Shown here piece after piece: positions 1-8,564 of a stretch of 64,000 nucleotides of DNA. The notes below the pieces were generated by a model that searched no databases, was not told where the DNA came from, and saw only the letters and a program-made list of their open reading frames with translations. A program made the position numbers and the translations under genes. This stretch comes from Segatella buccae ATCC 33574 (GTDB lineage: Bacteria > Bacteroidota > Bacteroidia > Bacteroidales > Bacteroidaceae): NCBI RefSeq assembly GCF_000184945.1, contig NZ_GL586311.1, positions 2,024,598-2,088,597 of the forward strand. Reading direction: 5' to 3'. Position 1 is the stretch's first letter; every line of letters starts with the position of its first letter.

Positions 1-169
1 GAGGATGGCATAGGTTATAGAGAGAAGTATATTGATATTTCGAAAAAGTTTTATACGTCTGTCAGTAGGTTTTCTTGCATGTAACAAAATGAGGGATATA
101 AGAAGTCAAAAAAGAAGAAAAAATGATGCGATCAAGCCATGGTCATGAGATGAAAGGGCCACAGTGGGG

Positions 170-299
170 ATGCAATTTGGCCGTAGTGAGAAAGCCAAAT
201 GGGCCCTTTTGCACAGTTGTTTGGGTCTGATTGCAAGGGAAATTGGGAGAAAACAAAAAAGGGAAACATCAATGTGCTTCCCTTGCTGATGCAAAGATA
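170..299 (-). repeat. Dispersed promoter-hairpin element, copy A
   Basis: Read on the minus strand, the copy starts with the -7 box TATCTTTG (299 to 292). It is followed by a hairpin with 10-bp arms (284-275 and 268-259, 6-nt loop, one G-T pair) and a T-run (260-255). After about 25 bases comes the shared tail: TTGCAATCAGACCCAAAC, then AAAAGGGCCC, then a CGGCC motif. The same order of parts occurs at 14022 and 49258. The transcript would point out of the left end of the window. No protein-coding content is apparent. The family relationship is seen directly; its function is unknown. Confidence 0.7.
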
Positions 300-491
300 C
301 AACATTTTATCGCCTTTTGCAAACGTGATGGGAGAAATGTTGACAAAAAGAGGTGGGTAAGTGTAGGGGATAAGAAATCTGGCAGATGGAGTCGGGGAGG
401 TGCTTTTGGAATATTGAGAGAGTAGGGGGAGGAAATGACATTTTACCAATAAGGTGTGAAAAGGTGACAGTTAGGGTGAGGATATAAAAAG

Positions 492-525
492 AGGAGGCCT
501 ATTTCTTTTACGAAATAAACCTCCT
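492..525 (-). terminator. Terminator of nifJ
   Basis: A 14-base stem with two internal mismatches (492-505 with 512-525) has a 6-nt loop. Read on the minus strand it is followed by a T-run (486-490). It lies about 60 bp beyond the nifJ stop. Confidence 0.65.
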
Positions 526-583
526 GATAGGTATTCATGATCTCCTTAAAAGGAGAAAGCAATACATGGTGAGTGTCAGTCGA

Positions 584-3500
584 TTAAGCCTCAGTCTCAT
601 TACTCCAGTCCTCCTGCGACTTGCGCACATAGCTCTTATAACGGAGCTTGGCCATGTCTTCGCAGGCTTTGAACAAGTCATTGGCTTCTCCGGGGAACGC
701 TTTCTTCACGGAGAGGAAGCGCACCTCGCTGTCCAAGAAGTCTTGGAACTTGGACCAGTCGGGAGCTTTTGAGTCGAGCGAGAATGGATTCTTGCCTTCC
801 TCTGCCAGCTGTGGGTTATAGCGCCAAAGGTGCCAGTAGCCACACTCAACGGCGTTGGCTTCCTGTGCCTGGCTGCGTCCCATACCACCCTTAATCTTCA
901 GGCCGTGATTGATACACGGTGAGTAAGCGATGATGAGCGACGGACCGGGATAGGCCTCTGCCTCGCGAATGGCTTTGAGCGTCTGGTTGTTGTCGGCACC
1001 CATTGCAATCTGGGCTACATATACATAGCCATAAGTGGTGGCCATGAGGCCGAGGTCCTTCTTGCGCACACGCTTGCCTTTGGCGGCAAACTGGGCAATG
1101 GCACCGAGCGGAGTGGACTTGGAACTCTGGCCACCGGTATTGGAATATACCTCGGTGTCGAGTACAAGGATGTTGACGTCTTCGCCGGAAGCAATCACGT
1201 GGTCGAGACCACCGTAACCGATATCGTAGGAAGCACCGTCACCACCGATGATCCACTGGCTGCGTTTCACAAGATAGTGGTCGAGGGTCTTCAGCTCTGT
1301 GCAGACGGGGCATCCGTGTTCGGCACCGGCAGCGATGAGCGGTTTGAGTTTGGCGGCAGCTACTTTTGATGCATCGGCATCATTCTGGCCGTCAATCCAG
1401 TCCTGTGCAGCTTCCTTGAAGTCGGCAGGAGTGTCTTCACGCCCTATCAGGTCGGTGAGCAGCACGGTGATACGTTCTTTCATCTTCTTGTTACCCATAG
1501 CCATACCCATGCCAAACTCGCAGAAGTCTTCAAACAGAGAGTTGTTGAAGGCCGGGCCCTGACCTTGTTCGTTGGTGGTGTAAGGTGTGGAAGGCACAGA
1601 AGCTGAATAGATAGATGAGCAACCGGTGGCATTGGCAATCATTTCACGGTCGCCGAAGAGCTGGGAGACGAGCTTCACATAAGGTGTCTCACCGCAACCG
1701 GCGCAAGCTCCGGAGAACTCGAAGAGCGGAGTGGCAAACTGCGTGTTCTTGGGATTGGTGCGGATGTCAATGAGGTGCTGCTTGGTTTTCACGTTCTTCA
1801 CGAGATAATCCCAGTCGGCTGCGCGTCTGGTAGCCTCTTCCTCACCGGCAACGAATTGGTTCATTACCAGAGCCTTTTCGCCCTTCTTGCCCGGGCATAC
1901 ATCGGCGCAGTTGCCGCAACCTGTGCAGTCGAGGACAGAAACTTCGATGCGGAATTGCATGCCTTTAAGCTGCTTCGGAGCGAGCACGTCAAGCGTAGGC
2001 TCGTTAAAGCCGGCTTTCTCGTTCTCGTCAAGAACAAATGGACGAATGCAAGCGTGAGGACAAACGTAAGAGCACTTGTTGCACTGGATGCAATTCTCAG
2101 AAGCCCATGTGGGAACAAAAGCGGCTACACCGCGCTTGTCGTAAGCGGCTGTGCCCACACTCCATGTGCCGTCGACCGTGCCATGTTTCACAAAGTCGGA
2201 GACCTTGAGCAGGTCGCCCACCTGTGCGTTCATCGGGCGCACCAGCTCTTTAACGAATGCGGGTGCGTCGTCTGCCACCTCTGCATCGTCTGCTAAATTG
2301 GCCCAAGCGGGATCAACATCAAGTTTCTTGTATTCGTCACCACGGTCAACAGCAGCGTAGTTTTTGTCTACCACGTCCTGACCCTTCTTGCCGTAGCTCT
2401 TTACGATGAACTTCTTCATTTGTTCCACGGCCAAGTCGATGGGAATAACCTCCGTGATGCGGAAGAATGCCGACTGGAGGATGGTGTTGGTACGGTTGCC
2501 CAACCCTATCTCCTGAGCAATCTTGGTGGCGTTGATATAATATACGGTGATGTTGTTCTTGGCGAAATAACGCTTCACCTTGTTGGGAATAAAGTCTACC
2601 AACTCCTGCCCCTCGAAGATGGTATTGAGCAGGAACGTACCGTTCTTGCGGAGACCACGGGTCACATCATACATGTGAAGATAGGCCTGTACGTGGCAAG
2701 CCACGAAGTTGGGCGTATTCACCTGATAGGTGGAATGAATGTCTGAATCACCGAAGCGCAGGTGCGAGCAGGTGAAACCTCCCGACTTCTTGGAGTCGTA
2801 GGAGAAGTAGGCTTGACAGTGCTTGTCGGTGTTGTCGCCGATGATCTTCACCGAGTTCTTGTTGGCACCAACGGTTCCGTCGGCCCCCAGACCATAGAAC
2901 TTAGCTTCGAAAAGGCCTTCACCGCCGAGCGGAATCTCTTCCACCTCGGGCAGAGAGGTAAAGGTTACATCATCTACGATGCCCACTGTGAAATGGTTTT
3001 TGGGCTCGGGAAGTTCCAGATTGTTATACACAGCGATGATCTTGGCAGGAGTAGTGTCCGAAGAACCGAGACCATAACGGCCACCCACGATAAGCGGCTT
3101 GTTCTCAACATCATAGAAAGCACTCTTCACATCCAGATAGAGCGGCTCTCCCTCGGCTCCGGGCTCCTTGGTGCGGTCGAGCACGGCGATGCGCTTCACT
3201 GTCTTGGGAACGGCGGCAAGCAGGTGCTTCACGGAGAACGGACGATAAAGGTGAACGGAAATCATACCCACCTTCTTGCCCTGTTTGAGCAGATAGTCGA
3301 TGGCTTCGCGGGCAGCTTCGGTGGCGGAGCCCATGAGAATGATGATGTTCTCGGCATCCTTGGCACCGTAGTAGGAGAATAGATGGTACTCACGACCCGT
3401 AATCTTGGAGACTTCGCCCATGTAGTGTTCTACTACTTCGGCAACATCTTCGTAGGCAGAGTTGCTGGCCTCACGATGGGTGAAGAAAGTCTCCGGGTTC

Positions 3501-4165
3501 TCTGCTGTACCGCGAACTACCGGATGCTCCGGAGTCATGGCACGGTCACGGAAACGCTTAATGTCGGCCTCGTCAACCAATGGGCGGATATCGTCCTCGC
3601 TCATGCACTCAATCTTGTGATATTCATGAGATGTGCGGAAACCGTCGAAGAAGTTGATGAAAGGCACGCTGGTCTTCAAGGTGGCCAGATGGGGTACTGC
3701 CGAAAGATCCATCACCTCCTGTACCGAGCCGGAACAGAACATGGCGAAGCCTGTCTGGCGACAAGCCATAACATCTTGATGATCACCGAAAATGCAGAGA
3801 GAGTGCGAAGCGAGTGTACGGGCCGAAACGTTGAACACGCATGGCAGCAATTCACCGGCAATCTTGTACATGTTAGGTATCATGAGCAGCAAGCCCTGGG
3901 AGGCTGTGAATGTAGTGGTCAGGGCACCGGACTGCAACGAACCGTGAACGGCACCGGCCGCACCACCCTCGGATTGCATTTCCTGAACGCTGACAGTCTG
4001 GCCCCAAAGGTTCTTACGCCCACGGGCAGACCACTCGTCAACATGCTCCGCCATGGGAGATGACGGAGTGATGGGGTAGATGGCGGCCACTTCGCTAAAC
4101 ATGTAGCTGATGTGTGCGGCGGCCTCATTACCATCGCAAGTGATAAACTTTTTTTCTTTAGCCAT
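584..4165 (-). CDS. nifJ: Pyruvate:ferredoxin (flavodoxin) oxidoreductase
   Basis: Oxidises pyruvate with CoA to acetyl-CoA and CO2, passing electrons to ferredoxin or flavodoxin; this is the central anaerobic step from glycolysis to acetate and H2/reductant. The protein is a single-chain PFOR of about 1193 residues, the usual length of the fused homodimeric type. It has an N-terminal pyruvate/TPP domain (YPITPSSPM), two [4Fe-4S] motifs (CIQCNKCSYVCPH near residue 690 and CTGCGNCADVCPG near 745), the third cluster's Cys pair (CAGCGE near 818) and the TPP-binding YSNTGGQSS near 1008. I use the ATG at 4165 (MAKEKK); a TTG two codons upstream is also open. It is monocistronic with its own terminator. 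No TAnnTTTG box is evident directly upstream. Confidence 0.96.
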   Translation of the reverse strand: MAKEKKFITCDGNEAAAHISYMFSEVAAIYPITPSSPMAEHVDEWSARGRKNLWGQTVSVQEMQSEGGAAGAVHGSLQSGALTTTFTASQGLLLMIPNMYKIAGELLPCVFNVSARTLASHSLCIFGDHQDVMACRQTGFAMFCSGSVQEVMDLSAVPHLATLKTSVPFINFFDGFRTSHEYHKIECMSEDDIRPLVDEADIKRFRDRAMTPEHPVVRGTAENPETFFTHREASNSAYEDVAEVVEHYMGEVSKITGREYHLFSYYGAKDAENIIILMGSATEAAREAIDYLLKQGKKVGMISVHLYRPFSVKHLLAAVPKTVKRIAVLDRTKEPGAEGEPLYLDVKSAFYDVENKPLIVGGRYGLGSSDTTPAKIIAVYNNLELPEPKNHFTVGIVDDVTFTSLPEVEEIPLGGEGLFEAKFYGLGADGTVGANKNSVKIIGDNTDKHCQAYFSYDSKKSGGFTCSHLRFGDSDIHSTYQVNTPNFVACHVQAYLHMYDVTRGLRKNGTFLLNTIFEGQELVDFIPNKVKRYFAKNNITVYYINATKIAQEIGLGNRTNTILQSAFFRITEVIPIDLAVEQMKKFIVKSYGKKGQDVVDKNYAAVDRGDEYKKLDVDPAWANLADDAEVADDAPAFVKELVRPMNAQVGDLLKVSDFVKHGTVDGTWSVGTAAYDKRGVAAFVPTWASENCIQCNKCSYVCPHACIRPFVLDENEKAGFNEPTLDVLAPKQLKGMQFRIEVSVLDCTGCGNCADVCPGKKGEKALVMNQFVAGEEEATRRAADWDYLVKNVKTKQHLIDIRTNPKNTQFATPLFEFSGACAGCGETPYVKLVSQLFGDREMIANATGCSSIYSASVPSTPYTTNEQGQGPAFNNSLFEDFCEFGMGMAMGNKKMKERITVLLTDLIGREDTPADFKEAAQDWIDGQNDADASKVAAAKLKPLIAAGAEHGCPVCTELKTLDHYLVKRSQWIIGGDGASYDIGYGGLDHVIASGEDVNILVLDTEVYSNTGGQSSKSTPLGAIAQFAAKGKRVRKKDLGLMATTYGYVYVAQIAMGADNNQTLKAIREAEAYPGPSLIIAYSPCINHGLKIKGGMGRSQAQEANAVECGYWHLWRYNPQLAEEGKNPFSLDSKAPDWSKFQDFLDSEVRFLSVKKAFPGEANDLFKACEDMAKLRYKSYVRKSQEDWSNETEA

Positions 4166-4314
4166 AATCAATATAGATAAATGTTGTTTGTATAATTTAA
4201 TGTTCCATTAAAGATGTTTCATATCTTCAACTCACCGGTCAGACCGGCGAAAAACAGAAATAATGTTTTTGTCGTCATCGTGTTGTCGGCTTATCAAAGC
4301 CCTTGGCCCTCCTC

Positions 4315-5505
4315 TTAATAAAGGAATCCCAAAAGCCAAAGCGGTATGCGGTTATCTTTTCCCACTTCGGTGTTATAGCGCGCATAGATGGTGTCGGGAT
4401 TATATCTTATCTTGCTGGGTGCCTGGGCATCACACACTCTGAACTTTCTGTCACCGTCTACCATGAAGAAGTGGTCTTTGCCGGCCTGGTTCACCAAGTG
4501 GTCTTTCCACAAGGAGTTGACAAAGAATGTCTCCATGAGATCCTGTTCTTCCACAGTGATGGGATAAATGGCATACATCAAGTTAGAATTATGCATCATG
4601 ATCTTGCCGGGCTTCTTGGGAAACTTTTGTCCTATGGGGTAAATCATGTTTATCAAGCGAGCGTCGGCCAGATACTTGATATAGTTCATCACTGTAGCAC
4701 GGCTGGTCTCTATGGATTTGGCCAATTCACTGATGTTGGGTGCCTTGGAACCGTCAACGGCGAGCAGATAGAAGAGTTTCTTGATTTTTGTGAGGTATTT
4801 CAGCTCTATTTGTTTGATGAGCAGGATGTCCACTTCGGTCATCATATTCATCGTTTTCAGGAGATTTTCCGAGAAGTTGCGATGTTCAAGAAAGAAAGGG
4901 TAGAAACCGTGGTGGATGTAATCATGGAAATACCTCATCGGACTCACTTTGGGCAGGATCTGTTTGATGATATGTTCATGGTTCTTCAGTATGTCTTCAA
5001 GTTCGTAGGGAGGGAAGTTGTTGCCTGTTTGCAAATTCAGATATTCTCTGAATGAGAATCCGCGTAGATTGTAGCTTTTCACAATGCCGTTGAGTTCGGG
5101 ATTCTCTTCTTTGAGACGCATCACGCTACTGCCCGTGAATACAATCTTGAGGTCGGGATAGAGATCGTGACATTTCCGCAACTCTTGGCTCCAATCGGGC
5201 TGCTTGAAAACTTGGTCAATGAGCAACACGCGCCCTCCGTGGCGCACGAAGTCACCGGCAAAATCGGCTATGCCACGTCCTTGGAAGTAGAAATTGTTCA
5301 TGTTCACATACAGACATTGGCGGTCACCGGGGCCGAATTTTTCCTTGGCATACTGGAGGAGAAAGGTTGTCTTGCCCACGCCACGTGTACCCTTGATGCC
5401 TATCATGCGCTCATTCCAATCGATCTCGTCCATGAGGTTGCGTCGAACGGTGGCGTTTGTATGTTCAAGGAGGTACGCGTGAGTGTGAAAGAAAGCCTCT
5501 TCCAT
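4315..5505 (-). CDS. AAA_14/DUF4143-type ATPase
   Basis: A 396-residue P-loop ATPase of the family common in Bacteroidales, usually described as an ATP-binding protein with a C-terminal DUF4143 region. Walker A is GTRGVGKTT (residues 39-47), the Walker B strand is RVLLIDQV (92-99) and the sensor region is FTGSSVMRLK. Residues around 240-290 look like a winged helix (NISELAKSIETSRATVMNYI). Family members normally read DE at the end of Walker B; here it is DQ, so the catalytic Glu is Gln. The biological role of the family is not established. A TATCTTTG box lies about 40 bp upstream, so it is probably transcribed alone. Confidence 0.8.
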   Translation of the reverse strand: MEEAFFHTHAYLLEHTNATVRRNLMDEIDWNERMIGIKGTRGVGKTTFLLQYAKEKFGPGDRQCLYVNMNNFYFQGRGIADFAGDFVRHGGRVLLIDQVFKQPDWSQELRKCHDLYPDLKIVFTGSSVMRLKEENPELNGIVKSYNLRGFSFREYLNLQTGNNFPPYELEDILKNHEHIIKQILPKVSPMRYFHDYIHHGFYPFFLEHRNFSENLLKTMNMMTEVDILLIKQIELKYLTKIKKLFYLLAVDGSKAPNISELAKSIETSRATVMNYIKYLADARLINMIYPIGQKFPKKPGKIMMHNSNLMYAIYPITVEEQDLMETFFVNSLWKDHLVNQAGKDHFFMVDGDRKFRVCDAQAPSKIRYNPDTIYARYNTEVGKDNRIPLWLLGFLY

Positions 5506-5543
5506 GTTTGTTTTTTAGCTTTTATTGTTTTTAATTTACGTTG

Positions 5544-5551
5544 CAAAGATA
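5544..5551 (-). promoter_or_regulatory. -7 box for the AAA_14 ATPase
   Basis: TATCTTTG on the minus strand, 38 bp upstream of the ATG at 5505. It matches the Bacteroidetes -7 consensus TAnnTTTG exactly. Confidence 0.6.
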
Positions 5552-5657
5552 ACACTTATTTTCATATTTGCAAACTCAAGTTGGCAAAATCTTGCTTTTT
5601 TTTCATTATTTAGCACTAATCTAAATGCGTACTCTTGGACGGTTTGTGCGTTTTTCT

Positions 5658-5665
5658 TATCTTTG
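5658..5665 (+). promoter_or_regulatory. -7 box almost touching a start codon
   Basis: TATCTTTG ends only 4 bases before the ATG at 5670. Given the usual distance from this box to the transcription start, the mRNA would begin at or within a few bases of the start codon, which suggests a leaderless message. Confidence 0.55.
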
Positions 5666-5669
5666 TAGC

Positions 5670-6767
5670 ATGATTCTACATGTATTCAATCCCGAGCATG
5701 ACATGGCACTTGCTGCCGGTCGTGTGCCATTTACGGCACCACACGCCGGAAGACAGTTGCGCAACGACCTCGACTTCATGCCGGCTTTATGGGCGAAACG
5801 TGGCGATGTGGTGTTGGTGAATGATGTGGACAATGCCTTTGACAAGCTCCGGCATTTAGGTATGCAAGTACCCGAAGCCGATTTTGTGACGCTTCAGGGG
5901 CTTGGACAGCTTTGCCATAAGATCTCCGGAGTGAGTCCGTGGGGATGGGATATTTCTATCAAGCACCAGTTGACCCATGCCGGTGTGGAGGGAGAGGGTA
6001 TGCCTTCTGATGGGCAACTTGAGGCTATCCGGCGGTTGAGTAGCCGTGAGTGGGCTGCCGCACACCTGCAAGGACAGGCCGTTTTTGTTGCTAATCTTAC
6101 CGAACTTGAACACGTTATAGACGATTGGAGGGCGTGTGTACTCAAGTCTCCATGGAGCTGCAGTGGCCGTGGGGTAAGGTATGTTGGCGGGAAACTCGAT
6201 ACTTCTACGGCAAAGTGGGTTGCCAATATTATCGCCCGACAGGGTGGAATAGCCATTGAACCTTATTACAATAAGGTGATAGATTTTGGAATGGAATTTG
6301 AAGCGGGGGCTGACGGTACAATAACCTATTGTGGTTTGTCGCTCTTCCATACTGTAAAGGGAGCTTATGTTGGCAACTTGCTCGTATCGGAACAAGAAAA
6401 AGAAGATTTTTTAGCCCAGTATATTTCACGGGAAACACTTCGAAAAGCCAGAGAAAAAGCTATTAAGGTGATTTCTCCGGCTATACGTAATCTATATCAA
6501 GGGCCCTTTGGAATAGACATGATGCTCTATCGCCCTAAGGAAGTTAACGAGATAGAAGGAGCGTCGGACACCCCCCAACCGCTCAAGCTCAATGCGTGTG
6601 TTGAGCTCAATCTCCGGCGAACGATGGGGCATGTGGCTTTGGTACTCAGGGCTTTGGGGAATAAGTATGAACGCCGTCTGATGCGTATTGAATATGATGG
6701 GAACCGTTATCACTTGCGCGTCAACAGAATATCCGCCTCTCAGGAGGAACGAGACATTCTTTTATGA
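5670..6767 (+). CDS. Unrecognised ATP-grasp-like protein
   Basis: 365 residues when started at the ATG at 5670; an upstream in-frame ATG at 5625 is open but lies before the promoter box. I do not recognise a named family. The pattern resembles an ATP-grasp ligase: a Lys and glycine-rich loop (VLKSPWSCSGRGVRYV, 157-172), an acidic strand (IAIEPYYNKVIDFGMEF, 194-210), then GPFGIDMMLYR (278-288) and a C-terminal metal-site-like VELNLRRTMGH (311-321). The N-terminus (FNPEHDMALA) is distinctive. There is no signal peptide or membrane segment, so it is probably cytosolic. Substrate and pathway are unknown. The next gene (GH43) is 81 bp away on the same strand and has no obvious promoter of its own. 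Confidence 0.6.
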   Translation: MILHVFNPEHDMALAAGRVPFTAPHAGRQLRNDLDFMPALWAKRGDVVLVNDVDNAFDKLRHLGMQVPEADFVTLQGLGQLCHKISGVSPWGWDISIKHQLTHAGVEGEGMPSDGQLEAIRRLSSREWAAAHLQGQAVFVANLTELEHVIDDWRACVLKSPWSCSGRGVRYVGGKLDTSTAKWVANIIARQGGIAIEPYYNKVIDFGMEFEAGADGTITYCGLSLFHTVKGAYVGNLLVSEQEKEDFLAQYISRETLRKAREKAIKVISPAIRNLYQGPFGIDMMLYRPKEVNEIEGASDTPQPLKLNACVELNLRRTMGHVALVLRALGNKYERRLMRIEYDGNRYHLRVNRISASQEERDILL

Positions 6768-6848
6768 CGGCATGGAGATGCTGGAAAGGCTCTCTTTCAC
6801 TCACCATAAGAAGAATAACAGACAAATCAATCTAATAACTCTTAATCA

Positions 6849-8528
6849 ATGAAACGTCTACTAAATCTCTGCTGTGCCATCTCCTTTGCGTTGGCGGTCG
6901 GCGCACAAGTGCCTTATGTTTCGCAAGTGTGGAACCCTGATTTGGGCAATGGCATGTACAAGAATCCGGTTATCAATGCCGATTACAGCGACCCCGATGT
7001 TATCGCTGTCGGCAATGATTATTACCTCACGGCCAGTTCGTTTGAAAGCATGCCGGGCCTGCCCATTCTCCATTCCACAGACTTGGTGAATTGGGAAATT
7101 GTCGGTCATGCCCTTCGCGAGCCCTACAATGTTCCCGGTGAGCGTCTTGGTCATGGTAATGGAGTCTGGGCTCCCTGCATCCGTTTTCATCAAGGCGAGT
7201 TCTATATTTATTGGGGCGACCCGGACACGGGAGTCTTCATGGTAAAAACCAAAGACCCGAAAGGGGAATGGGAGAAGCCGGTGTGTGTGATTCCCGGCAA
7301 AGGCATGATTGACACGACACCTCTTTGGGACGATGACGGGCGATGCTATCTGGTCAACGGATGGGCCAATAGCCGGGCCGGTTTTGCGAGTGTCCTCACG
7401 GTGCGCGAACTTAATGCCGAAGGGACTAAGGCTATAGGCGACCCCGTGATAGTTTTTGACGGCAACGGAACCGAGAACCGCACTTGTGAGGGACCGAAGT
7501 TCTACAAGCGTGAGGGCTGGTATTGGATTATGTGCCCGGCCGGAGGCGTGCCTACGGGCTTTCAGTTGGCCATGCGGTCGAAGAGCCCTTACGGTCCATA
7601 CGAGGTCAAGAAGGTGCTTGAACAAGGAAGCACAGCTGTCAATGGCCCTCATCAAGGAGGATGGGTGCACACGGCTCAAGGTGAAGACTGGTTCATGCAC
7701 TTTCAAGACAAAGGGGCTTATGGTAGGGTTGTACATCTGCAGCCGGTGACATGGAAGGATAACTGGCCCGTTATGGGAAAAGTTCCCACAAAAGGATATT
7801 GCGGCCAACCGGTGATAACTTTCCGTAAACCGAAAACGGTCAAGCCCTCGGTCAATGTCAATCCGCAGGAAAGCGACGAGTTCAACACCACCATTCTCGG
7901 CAGACAATGGCAGTGGGAAGGCTATTATGACCAAAAGTTTGGTATGCCCACTCCTTGGGGATACTACCGCCTCTATACGCACAAACTGAAGGCTTCCACC
8001 CCCACGATGCCCAAGGGGAAAGCTGGAGTGCCCTCTCTTTGGGATGCTCCCAATCTCTTGTTGCAAAAGACGCCGGCCGATTGTTTTACAGCCACAGCCA
8101 AATTGCGCTTTACCTCTAAAGCCGAACAGCAATATGCCGGTATCGTGGTTATGGGGCTCGACTACTCTGCCCTTGTTGTGAGAAGAGTAGGAGAGAACTT
8201 TGTGCTCCAGCGTTCCACTTGCATCAAAGCCGACAAAGGGGCTGCGCCTACATGGGAGGATATTGCCACTCTGGCTCCTACCGCTAAGGACCAAATAGAC
8301 TACCAGCCGGGTATTCACCTTGACATTTATCTTCGCATGGTAATCAATGACGGCAAGGCTGATTTCTTTTTCAGTTCGGATGGAAGGAAGTTTAAGAAAG
8401 CAGGTAACACGTTTGCCATGAAAGAAGGAAAGTGGATAGGTGCCAAGATAGGACTTCTGGCCGAAGAACCCGACATGAAAGGCGGTCTTGGCTGGCTTGA
8501 TGTCGATTGGTTTAGAATCACCAAATAA
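6849..8528 (+). CDS. Secreted glycoside hydrolase family 43 (beta-xylosidase / arabinofuranosidase type)
   Basis: 559 residues with an N-terminal signal peptide ending near VGAQ (residue 20). The five-bladed propeller domain of GH43 starts at residue 38. Expected catalytic acids are visible: the base Asp in YSDPDV (D48), the pKa-modulating Asp in GMIDTTPLWD (about D155) and the acid Glu in TCEGPKFYK (about E214). From about residue 340 to the end there is a beta-sandwich of the GH43 C2 / concanavalin-like type (QESDEFNT, then QWQWEGYYDQ). Such enzymes release xylose or arabinose from hemicellulose oligosaccharides in the periplasm or at the cell surface. No SusC/SusD pair or other polysaccharide-utilisation gene is adjacent. 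Exact substrate cannot be read from the sequence. Confidence 0.88.
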   Translation: MKRLLNLCCAISFALAVGAQVPYVSQVWNPDLGNGMYKNPVINADYSDPDVIAVGNDYYLTASSFESMPGLPILHSTDLVNWEIVGHALREPYNVPGERLGHGNGVWAPCIRFHQGEFYIYWGDPDTGVFMVKTKDPKGEWEKPVCVIPGKGMIDTTPLWDDDGRCYLVNGWANSRAGFASVLTVRELNAEGTKAIGDPVIVFDGNGTENRTCEGPKFYKREGWYWIMCPAGGVPTGFQLAMRSKSPYGPYEVKKVLEQGSTAVNGPHQGGWVHTAQGEDWFMHFQDKGAYGRVVHLQPVTWKDNWPVMGKVPTKGYCGQPVITFRKPKTVKPSVNVNPQESDEFNTTILGRQWQWEGYYDQKFGMPTPWGYYRLYTHKLKASTPTMPKGKAGVPSLWDAPNLLLQKTPADCFTATAKLRFTSKAEQQYAGIVVMGLDYSALVVRRVGENFVLQRSTCIKADKGAAPTWEDIATLAPTAKDQIDYQPGIHLDIYLRMVINDGKADFFFSSDGRKFKKAGNTFAMKEGKWIGAKIGLLAEEPDMKGGLGWLDVDWFRITK

Positions 8529-8564
8529 AGTTTGAATCCATTTCTATAGCCTTTTATCTGTATC

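Larger units (their letters stand above)
1..583. other. Left-edge intergenic region
   Basis: No convincing gene lies here. The stretch holds a copy of the dispersed promoter-hairpin element on the minus strand (about 170-299) and, next to nifJ, that gene's terminator (492-525). A small palindrome (two 7-base arms, 541-556) sits between the terminator and the nifJ stop. Positions 1-100 and 310-480 are AT-rich and show nothing I can name. The short ORFs here have no recognisable protein character and run across the hairpin element. Confidence 0.6.

Noticed and set aside
2762-4063. Long plus-strand ORFs opposite nifJ
   Set aside because: They are antisense shadows of a highly conserved gene, with no recognisable domain, promoter or plausible start.
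4234-4250. Short CCGGTC / GACCGG palindrome upstream of nifJ
   Set aside because: Only six paired bases with a one-base centre and no known regulator site to match; too weak to call.
6849-8528. A polysaccharide-utilisation locus around the GH43 gene
   Set aside because: No SusC/SusD pair, sensor or second glycosidase lies next to it; the TonB receptor at 46688 is 38 kb away and not of the SusC type.
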